Shown: positions 54,971-64,000 of the stretch, one piece after another
How positions within the stretch are numbered: position 1 is the first letter of the stretch
Layout: the number at the start of each line of letters is the position of its first letter
Source of the DNA: Diphasiastrum complanatum
Lineage: Eukaryota > Streptophyta > Lycopodiopsida > Lycopodiales > Lycopodiaceae
Reading direction: 5' to 3'
Assembly (NCBI GenBank): GCA_029204225.1
Contig: CM055092.1
Span: 26,434,122-26,498,121 of the forward strand
Length of the DNA stretch: 64,000 nucleotides
Notes under the pieces: model-generated
The model's input: the letters and a program-made list of their open reading frames with translations, nothing else
Told to the model about the DNA's origin: nothing
Databases searched by the model: none
Program-made: the position numbers and the translations under genes

Positions 54971-57520
54971 GAGTCTTGTAGCTAGCCAGATACAACTCCT
55001 ACGTATATTTGAGTACTATGGATCAAATCACCTGCAATGTAAAACTGAGCAATACATGTTCAGCTAGCTACATACATATATATCAAATGTCCCATAGATA
55101 GACTAACAAGTGACTACACTCAAATTTTGAATATCAATTACAAAATAAGGATATCACACTTTGTGACAAAGAATTGTTGAAGGACACCCAACTGGCTAAA
55201 TGTTAGTATCAAACCAATGAATTTTCACCTTTTGAACTAGCTAGCTAATCAGTAGATGGTTAAGAGTTATGTATAGCACCTTATGTGTTGCACTATTGAG
55301 AGGTTAGTCCCAAATATTGACGCTGATAAATGAAGAGATACTTGCAACTCGTTTGATATGTGTCGGTCCCTCTCCTTCTATATGTCAATCTATTTGAGAT
55401 AATAATATCATTTATAGTCACAAACTCTCGTATTGGACAATGTGAAGACCTTGCCCTTCACCAAGCACAAAATTGGATGTGCATGATGACTTTTTACATT
55501 GAAGCAATTTTTAATGTATTCTAAATAAAGACATGTAGAATTTTGACCTTGTATGAAATACTCTTGAGATTTACCTTTCAACCAAAAAGATAGTGTTAAG
55601 ATTTGCTTCTTGATTGACAATTTGTTTATTTTTGTTGTCTTTTTGAAATGCAAATATTCCTTGAATGTTGTGCAACTTATATATGTCACTACTTGCTCTT
55701 CACCCCCATGTGGAGCTTTGGGTTGGGGTTGGTATCAATATTTCCAACTAGGTCACGGTACTGAAATATGCCCTCTGTCAAATTTTGTACTACAACAATG
55801 AGGTTTAGATACTTGTCGACTTTGAAGATACCCTTGGTAAATGAGCTCGGAAGTGGTATTGCCCATTATGAAGTCACATTTTTATAATCAAATTATTGAA
55901 ATGTGTACTCTTTTGAGGGTTAATATACAAATGTTGAAAGACATGGACCTTTTTTTAGAATATAATAGGTGATAGCTTCTAAAGGTCGGCAATAGCTAGT
56001 TGCTACCCACCAATGTCTTTGGGGCACTATGAATAGATTGTCTTGCATATTTGAATTATGGCTACCAAACAAAGTTTGTTATGCTAGTTGCTAGGAAACA
56101 ATAAGTGAAACCAACTCTAGCACAAACCTTTGACACGCTAGAGTTTTATATTCTCCCACATCATGTTGAAAAAAACACATGTTTTGTGCCAAGTATAATT
56201 GTTTATGTGTGTGCCATAAAGGCAAATCCAACTAAAGTAGCATATTATGTCAGTTAGTAGGCCACAAGAGCACATCTCATGTGGCCACCCAAAAAAAAGC
56301 TAGATTCAACTCACTGTATCACATAAAGACTCTTTATCTCCATATTGTTGTTTTGTTGGACGAGTGTCTAGTATAGACCAAAAGGTTAAATACATTAAGG
56401 TTGTTGCAATTGAATTGCATTGGCTACTCTACTAAGTTCTCAAAATGGTATCTTTTGTAATTCTATGAGCCAGGACTAAAATTCAACATATAATCTATGA
56501 ATGTTGATCTTTATGTCTTGTCAACATGGTATTGTCATGATAAAATGAACTACTCATTTTGCATATAGATTGCATATCTTTATGCATAAAATTGAAATTT
56601 TTTACAATGATCTATATAGAATAATAGGCTATGTGGTTATTGTTGCTTTCATTTGACCAATCCTACCAAAAACAAATATCAAAATATTTGTTTTGGGCAT
56701 AAGATTCAAGTCGTTACAAACAAATACTAGTATTTCTTATTTATTATATATTCTATGACAAATGAATACTCGTTATGAAGTTTTGAAGGCTTTGTCATTT
56801 TCTAGTTTGGAAATGTTGATGCTACTACTAAAAGTATGGTATCATTATGATTGGTTGAAAAATAAAGAAAAGAAAAACATTCCATGATGTGGTTCTATGT
56901 ACACCTCTCAATGCACTTGCAAAAAGGCTCTTCAATTTTGCACTATTGAAAATTCAAAAACACCTTGAATTTGGTGGTTGTTGAAGACGTGCATGTGTAG
57001 AAACATTGTGTTTATTTTTTTAGTTGTTTGTACTTGATTCAACATAGTAAGAGAAAACAAATCTCAAGCATGTCACTAGATTTCAATCCAAGGGCACTAT
57101 TTGAAAATCTTATATGGTTTATTTTGTGTGGTGTATTATTTCTTTTACAATGAGATGCCTCATATAGATGATGTCCCTTCACTTTTTGAGTGCCTTTTAG
57201 ATTGAAAATTTAATCCATCTATGACTTTATATCATCATAAGATATTCTACACTTGAATGCATAGGTACCTACCACCTAATTTTTTGAACTTGTTTTCATG
57301 TGAGTTGAGAGTACACCACACAATATAAATGACAATGTGACAATAAAACTATATTGCCAAATCTTGCAAAAACAATTTGAGTCTTTGATACCAATGGTGT
57401 AATTCCATGAACCTATTGCCTAGTTCAACACAAATTGCTAGAAGTCAGTTGTTATAAAAAAAAAGATTCCAACTGGATGCATTTTCACAACCATAGTTTA
57501 ACAAAGCTTCTTTAACACAA
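54971..57520. other. AT-rich non-coding region
   Basis: Upstream of the Gnk2-like gene. A TTTTACATTGCAG acceptor-like sequence (minus, near 55042) could belong to a 5' UTR intron. Otherwise only short frames without family resemblance are present. Confidence 0.45.
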
Positions 57521-59790
57521 ATATGGGGATCAGAATTGGATAGTCAACATGGAAGAGATGCAACCACTTAAAGACAATTGCCCTAACAAGAACCACAACA
57601 AACAAGCCAAAATTTTATTGGAAGGGCAAACCAAGACCAAAGTGGAGATGCTAAGGGAAGAAATCAAGTAGCTGAAAACTCTCAACATTTGAAAGAGATA
57701 ATTGGAGGAAGAACTATAAGATCCTAGAAACAAAATGCCAAATTAAACCCATTCAATATCATGAACATGAACTATGGAATACCTCAAAAAAGAGTTGACT
57801 TCCATTGAAAACACCATCTTTTTTTGAACAAGTCAAGTAAAGATGTAAAAAACCAAGAACAAGACACATAGAAAATGCATACCTATAGAATCCACATTCG
57901 AGTAGATACCATCTCAACCAAAGCAAAAGCACTACTTTTAGAAAAATTATTTTTTGATCACATGGAGGACTACCTCCTCTACATCTCAAGTGTCAAATTT
58001 CTCCTTAACAATCAAACTTTTGAGGTGTGCCCCAACCAAATGCCACTTTGTTGAATCGACCTCTGATCCTCAAAGATGTTATTGCATATGAAGGTGCATG
58101 CAATAATTTGGAGAGTTTTGCTAAATCTACAACAAACAAAGCCACTGATACCACTCATCTAGCCAAACACTATCTGTGGTGGCTTTGTGAATGGCTATTA
58201 ACTCCATGGGGACAACAAGACAAACCTACCATTATGAGCTTGAAATTGCAATCAAAGGTTTTGGTAAAGCACTATATTTAAGGGTGCGAGACTAGTCCAC
58301 TAGAGAAATAACTTTGGTAAAGAAACATGGCAATGATGTTGAGAGATCGATATCGATCCCAGAAATCTCTCAAGTGCACATCAAGTGAGTACTTGTCCAA
58401 ATTAATTGATGCATGTGCGACTGATGTTGATGAGTAAAAAGTAGAAATCTTCAAAGTTCACTCATGGTTACATTTGTCAGTGACATTGAACTAAATATTT
58501 TACCACCAATTTTTAGTAGGTGCATATCAAAGGTTAATATATGGACTAGGGCAGTATACCTCTAGATGAAGATGTGCAAGTGGACTACAACCGAACTCTT
58601 CAAACCTACATTGCTCACACCGCACATACATCACTTTAGACACTAAATGCTTGAAGCCATTGGTTGTAAGCATGAACAAATTGCATCATATTCGTCTACA
58701 TTTTGCCTGGCACTAAAGAGAGCACTTGCCTACTTTATTTTTGGATAAGCATGAGTGCCTAATATAGGAGCATATGTGGGGATAAGGATGGTAATATGAG
58801 GTTGGAAAGAACAATGTAGCAGGGAGGAGAGAGCTTTTATCTTATATATAGTTATACGGAACAAAAATCATCCAAACTTCCATTTTTTTCTCTAGAGCAT
58901 ATTTGTGAATACTTTTAAGAGGATGAGAGGAAGTGGCAAGAATGACAAAGCAAAAGTCATGAAGATTATTGATCATTTAGATTCAAGTAATGTTTAAAGG
59001 CAACAAGAACATCCACTACTTGATAGAATCAAACCTTCCATGTAAGATTTGGACTTTACTATGTCATCACGATCTACCTGAGAGAGATTCAAACCTGATC
59101 CATGTCATCATTAGGATTTACCCATGAATACCGTGAACACAATTTCGTTGGTTATTCCTTGATTTCCTTATCTATGAAGATCGAGTGTTTTCGCCCGTTC
59201 TAGGCGGTTGGCTTCTTGGATCTTTAACTGTGAGATTAAAGCCCGATTAGGTAGAAAAACTACTCTGCATTATAGTATGTTTTCCAGCTTGCCAATGGGA
59301 TGCTCGGAATTTGTTCACTCCAGATACATGCACACAATTACACATGCAACTGAAAACTGTTCACCAAAATATCTACTTGCAGTACATGTGAATAACCAAA
59401 CGGTGCTTGCTTCTAGCTAACTCTAACATTAGGAAAGAACCATGCACTCAGATTAATCTATAGATTTGAAACAAGAAACAAGAAACAAGAAACTAATTAT
59501 CTATCAGCACAATAACAATCCAAAGATCAAGAAACACCCATCTCTTGATTCTTGGATAGCCCAAGAACATCAAGAATTGGATTGTAAGAGGATATGCAAG
59601 ATCTACACCACAAATCCAGCCTATTTAGTTTACCTGAATGCTGAAATCTACTTTAAATAGGACCAAGAAATCTATTGCACGATAATCCACATTGCAAAAA
59701 TGAAAGAAAGCAAGAAATTTAATTTATTCCACAACCACAATCAAGAAATGGAAGTGCATGTTCATAATCACAAGGGAGGGGGGCTCTTAA
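57521..59790. other. AT-rich region with Lys/Glu-rich frame scraps
   Basis: At 57541-57700 a plus frame gives a charged helical text (KILLEGQTKTKVEMLREEIK) with stops around it. 58010-58281 has another 84-codon frame. Nothing matches a family I know. Possible old element remains. Confidence 0.3.
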
Positions 59791-59799
59791 ATAGACTAT

Positions 59800-60161
59800 G
59801 AGGCTGCCCATGTGGAGCCTAAGTGGCAATTCCACTAATTTAGCAATTCCAAGTGGAATTAGCTCTTCCACTAGAGGTCACCATCAAAAGGTGGCTCACT
59901 CTGATTTATTTAAGAGGGGTCTACATTTATTACATGGCCTAGAAATACTACTAGCTCCTACATGGTCATTCTTTCTTTGGGATCACCATGAGGCTCACGT
60001 GAATTAAAACTGTATTCCTAGCTAGTATTTCCCGGCTCTCATGCTCGACTCTCATCTTCTTCATGCTCTCTTTCTTCTGAGACCTCCTCGGTCTAGGGTG
60101 AGAGGTGCTCTTTATTACAGCTCGGCTCGGCATCTTGGGGATTCCTTGGAGTCTGCTAACA
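59800..60161 (-). repeat. gypsy 3' LTR following ORF3-D
   Basis: On the minus strand a purine-rich TTAGGGGAGGATGA (60175-60162) precedes TGTTAGCAGACTCCAAGG at 60161, a typical LTR start directly after the third ORF. The LTR's other end could not be located; 59800 is nominal. No primer site was found near it. Confidence 0.55.
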
Positions 60162-60249
60162 TCATCCTCCCCTAATCTGTTGTTGGACCCACTGCAACAC
60201 ATGTAGAATGACATTGTTCCACTTGGCACAAAGCATGGATCTTTAGTCG

Positions 60250-62098
60250 CTTCCATAAAACCAAGTGCTTATTTGTCGCAAAATTGTTTCACAAAATTGG
60301 AGATCTCTCAACGATCTCTACATCCCAGCCTGCTTGACAACCTCCTGTGAGTCCTGCTTGTCTTGTCGCCGTGTGATCTATTTTTGTGTGCTCATCTTTC
60401 TCCCTGAGGCTCAGATACTTGGAAGCGGAGCTTGCTTCCGTAAGATATCGGCCCCAGATACTCTTGCACTTTCTCGATGGAGCCAAACTCTTGCCAGTCT
60501 TCTGTCATTGTGACGTACCAAGAAGACATAAAGGCCGCTCTGTAGTAAAGTCGAGCCATCATTTCATGATCGTCCTCAGACTAGAGAGCCACATTGGGAT
60601 TGATCTGTATTGGATCTAAGCCACGATCCCAAAAACATCCTTGATTCATCAGAAAGGCCATCAATTTGCAATACTCAAGGCCTTCTCGTACGCATAGATC
60701 AGCATTAGATCTATATTTGTGCCCAAAATCCAATAATTGCAATCTCAGGTCATCCACGGAGGTACTCCCTGAGATTTTTGAAATTACTAGCCAGTTTACC
60801 ACCTCGACTCGCGGTTGCTCTGTTGGCCAAGGATTTCTTCGTTTGATCGACATATAAAAAGGGTCGATCATTCTCCACGATGGCACCCTCAGATATTCTT
60901 GCAACCGCCTACTATTTTTTAGGACCTTATTCTGCCACTCAGGCTATGGTTGCAATGCAACAATGATCTCAGCCCTTGTAGAGTACTGGCTTTGATCTAT
61001 TTCATCTCTTCCGTCCCTCATGCTACAGGTGTATTTTCTTTCAAATCTCTCAGACTCTCTGGTGTCCGCCATATTATTTCTTTGCCTAGTTGGTGAGGTT
61101 GCCCTACGTTGCAGAGGTGGATTCACCAGGTAGTCATCCAAGGCCTTGGTGTCCGTATCACTCTTTCTAGCCCGCTTGCTTGTGGAAGGCTTAGCCTTGC
61201 CCACATTCGCAGGTCTGGGTGAGAATCTGCATGTTTTTGGCAGATCAGCCAGGAATTCGTCATCACCACCAATGTCAATGTTAGTCTCTAGGGGGTCAGG
61301 AATGGTGTAATCTGGTGAGAGTGACATAGGAGTGACAAGTTTAGGAGGAGCCAAATTCAACAAATTGTACGTAGCACCGAGAAAACTGAGCTATTTTTAG
61401 AATTCATCCCGTCGGGTCTTGTATGTCTCAGCAAGTCCTTGGAGAGGGTCTCAAAATTCAGCTAGGAGGAGGTTGAGAAGAGAAAGGTGAAGGAACGAAG
61501 TAAGTAGGGATGAAGGATCTGGAAAAATTAAATGCAGAATATGAAGGAGGTTTGAAGGTAGGAGGGGGAAGGGAAAAAGCTCCAGATGCAGCTTTGTTCT
61601 CTGGTTGTCCTAACTTGAGTTACCATCCAACTATTGGATTTGCCCATTGTTATTATCTGTCCCGTCATCTCCGTCATCATCCCTTGGTTTTGATCGGAGA
61701 TTCCCACCTGGGCCTTCTACGTCGTGTTCCAAAGATGGTTCACTTTGTCCAGGACCTGCTGCAGGGCCTTTGTCACTTCTTCTAACTGCTTATGGGAGTC
61801 AAGGATGACCTTCATCTGTTTTGCCATCCGCTCACAGTTGTGTACTGCTGGTCGCTAGGTGGAGTACCCTATTGTCCAAAATGGTCTTGGCTACTACTGC
61901 CTCCAAGATGTATGTGCCCAGGGTTTGGTATGCCGTTGTTAAGTCTGTTGGAGCAGCCGATATGCTGGCACTGATAGGGGCTTGTGTGGTAGCGGCCCCG
62001 ATGACTTGTGGAGCGCCGTCGTCATTGTCTTCAACCAGGTTCTCGGGGGACTTGATGTCATCTGGGGCGGTGGGATTAGATCGATCCGGTATAATCAA
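60250..62098 (-). pseudogene. third ORF of a further gypsy element (ORF3-D)
   Basis: Minus strand, 5'-truncated by a copia piece at 62100. Order: an Ala/Thr-rich segment and LGTYILEAVVAKTILDNRVL (62098-61832); coiled coil MAKQMKVILDSHKQLEEVTK then ALQQVLDKV (61825-61740, frame-shifted); low-complexity linker; a Ser/Arg/Lys-rich stretch with KAKPSTSKRARKSDTDTKAL (61363-60944); C-terminal domain MIDPFYMSIKRRNPWP, then QLLDFGHKYRSNADLCVREG and ARLYYRAAFMSSWYVTMTED (60904-60500). The last two C-terminal blocks align with LRVDPYYVPMPRRQKW and IARLYFRAAMMGGSWESRFT of ORF3-C. It ends near 60270 and is followed by a polypurine tract and LTR start. Several frame changes and stops. Confidence 0.7.
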
Positions 62099-62099
62099 T

Positions 62100-62394
62100 T
62101 TTTTTTGATTTTGTCAAACCCTAATTTTGATTGGATATCTAGATAGTAAGGTTGTTGAACTTCATTTGAGTGTGTTTCAATCTTAGGAAGTGGCAAGAGT
62201 CATCAGATTGAGGATGGACATAAGTTGATCAAGATTTCACTATTCTATGTGTTGATTTGCTTGGTATAAGTGCTAGAAGAGAATTGAGAAGTTTCATATC
62301 TTTGTGATTTCCTTTTGAGAACATTTGTTGTTGTTAAAAGGAGTGCTTTGTGCATTGAAACAGGTTGAAAGAGAGGATCAGATCATTGCTACAT
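62100..62394 (+). other. copia leader sequence
   Basis: Non-coding stretch before the Gag-like ATG at 62393. It contains T-rich tracts and no LTR end or clear primer site. Confidence 0.3.
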
Positions 62395-62912
62395 GGCTAC
62401 ATCAATTGGAGTCATGTTGGAAGCCAATGACAGGCTTACATCAAGTAACTATTCATTGTGGAAAGTGAATGGAATCACTTCTTGAGATGAATGATGTTTT
62501 TCTTGATGATAGGACCAAGGAGGATCCATCTTCAAGGAGAAGTATTTTTGTTGGATATAGTGACGTGAGTAAGGCCTACAAGGTTTACATTCCTTCTACT
62601 AACAAGGTGATTGTTGGTAGAGATGTCATTTTTGATGAGGGGAAAATTTCAAAAGTGTCTTTAAGTACTATTGATGGTGATGTGGATGGATATAACATTC
62701 TTGATGTTGATGTAAAGGATCCTACTTTGGATGGTGATGATGATGGGCCTTCATCAAGTCAAAATCCAAAGAGAACATCAAGGGAAAGACAAATGCCGTC
62801 AAGGCTCACATATGATGAAAAGGGTAAGGAAGTAGTCTTTGAAAATTATGTTGCTTTCCTAACCTCTTTTGGTGAATCTTCTTGTGTAGATGGTGCTATG
62901 CAAGTGGATTGA
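62393..62912 (+). pseudogene. copia Gag start fused to integrase C-terminus
   Basis: 62393 begins MATSIGVMLEANDRLTSSNY then SLWKV, the N-terminal segment of copia Gag (RL-x-x-x-NYxxWK). It then breaks into a 147-codon frame (62469-62912): DPSSRRSIFVGYSDVSKAYK, VYIPSTNKVIVGRDVIFDEG, followed by an acidic linker and NPKRTSRERQMPSRLTYDEK. That is the integrase C-terminal GYS-x-x-KAY-x-(L/V)-(Y/F) block and the linker preceding RT. Everything between Gag residue ~25 and late integrase is deleted, and RT does not follow. Confidence 0.75.
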
Positions 62913-63720
62913 TGCCAGATTGCTTGAAAATTAGCTAACTATACTGCCAGTAAGATCCTTGATTGTTAAAAATCAGAGAATCTCAAGATCTCGTCAAAAA
63001 ACACTCTAAAAGAGTACTTTTTTCATGATTTTTGGAGATCCCTTGGGAGATAGCTCTTGAAACTTGGACAATCACTAGATCTGACCTAGATGCATCTGTG
63101 AAGATCTCTGCGAGAGTTATTGATTGAAAAAACTTTATTTTTCAGTGTATGCGAGGGTTCCCAGAAGCAAAATCTTCAGAACCTTCGCAGAACATCAAGA
63201 TCATCAAACCAACCTTCGCAAGGGGCATAAATGGAACTAGAGCAGTGAAATTAAATTGATCTTTGTGCTTCTAACATTTCAGATGCATTTGTAGCATGTG
63301 ATGTGTTTGTGAGTAGCTTTTGTTGAAAGTAGAAACTCTAAACATATGGTTTGATTTTTCAATGCGATTCATGAATAAATGTAGCCGGTTTTTCCATGGA
63401 CTGACACTATGCTAAAAAAAGATGGAAAGTCTATAGAGTTCAGTGCTTAGCCTAAATGTGTCATATTAACTTAAGTTGTGAGTTCCGAGTGACAATATAA
63501 ATAGCACTTGCATGATGTGTGTGAGTAAAATCTTATAACGATTGCTATGTCCCAATCTCTTGGAATACAGAGGGAGGGCTAATTAGGACCCAAAGAGGTG
63601 GAATATCCTCTCGGGCCTAAACATCAACACTACATGGATTCCTTAATCCTCATTTAGTCGTCGGTGTAGCATAGGGGTCCGTCGCTGGGAGAGGCAACCT
63701 CGCCTTCACCTGCATAGCAA
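62913..63720. other. non-coding, possibly copia LTR
   Basis: No coding resemblance. TGTTAAAAATCAGAG near 62966 could be an LTR start, but there is no partner copy or polypurine tract to support it. Confidence 0.35.
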
Positions 63721-63779
63721 GAAGAGAGAGGGAGAGGAGAGAGAGAAAAAAGAGAGTGGAGAGAGAGGGAGAGAGAGAA
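63721..63779. repeat. degenerate GA-rich tract
   Basis: Interrupted GA/GGA repeats between 63721 and 63779. Confidence 0.8.
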
Positions 63780-63852
63780 CGCCTAGGTTGAGAAAGGCTT
63801 TGGGGGCTCAAGCGCCTACCCAAAACTATTCTATCCCAACATATGGAGAGAG

Positions 63853-64000
<148 letters not shown>

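Overview
The window reads as repeat-rich nuclear DNA of a land plant. The evidence is Ty1/copia and Ty3/gypsy LTR retrotransposons with plant-type primer sites, a hAT transposase with plant-like GT-AG introns, a Gnk2/DUF26 secreted-protein gene, and (CT)n/(GA)n and (TG)n tracts over 100 bp long. No bacterial operon, CRISPR array, rRNA or convincing tRNA is visible. A non-flowering vascular plant (fern, lycophyte or gymnosperm) is only a weak guess, based on the ginkbilobin-like gene and the transposon mix. Nearly every protein-like segment is a decayed mobile element. The single intact ordinary gene I can support is the 138-residue Gnk2-like gene at 54554-54970 (minus), with a dead tandem copy beside it.

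Layout. 1-1630: hAT (BED finger + DUF659) transposase, minus, interrupted by frameshifts. 2013-3930: LINE-like and MULE-like remnants. 4256-5834: microsatellite, then a coiled-coil fragment bracketed by diverged direct repeats. 6020-15265: a graveyard of minus-strand copia fragments and LTRs sharing a CACACGTGTG palindrome, including a 1,060-bp solo LTR with 5-bp target duplications inside a reverse transcriptase. 15300-21188: the 3' half of a gypsy element (E1): integrase, a spacer packed with TTCNNGAA palindromes, a large third ORF, polypurine tract, LTR. 21290-24406: an unidentified gene fragment and a copia 3' end. 24377-28891: unidentified minus-strand ORFs and the 5' end of a gypsy element of the same LTR family as E1 in inverted orientation. 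29240-30694: copia 3' end. 30703-35681: a nearly full copia element with both LTRs and ACATC target duplications. 35957-39895: a gypsy remnant (E2) with a second third-ORF copy. 40031-41880: copia. 42470-43630: a gypsy LTR flanked by internal sequence on both sides. 43692-51196: a gypsy element (E3) bounded by CTTAG target duplications, containing Gag, RT, RNase H and the third ORF but no protease or integrase. 51379-53290: microsatellites, a 1-kb inverted repeat and an LTR scrap. 53410-54970: the Gnk2-like pair. 54971-59700: mostly featureless. 59800-62098: a fourth third-ORF copy with its polypurine tract and LTR, minus. 62100-62912: a rearranged copia piece. 63855-64000: (GA)n running off the window.

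Main point. Four gypsy remnants carry a large extra ORF placed between the polymerase genes and the polypurine tract/3' LTR: 17110-19826 (+), 38880-39895 (+), 47624-50389 (+) and 62098-60250 (-). Its plan is N-terminal globular domain, Ser/Thr/Pro-rich linker, long coiled coil, C-terminal domain. Pairs of copies are clearly homologous, and in three of them a polypurine tract and LTR start follow directly. The position matches the extra or env-like ORF of the Athila/Tat lineage, and the gypsy primer sites (TGGCGCCGTTGC type) agree with that lineage. I do not recognise its function.

Decay pattern. Many nonsense codons are TAG or TGA, explicable by C-to-T change at CAG or CGA, as expected of methylated plant transposons. 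The LTR pair of the 30703-35681 element shows the same CpG loss.
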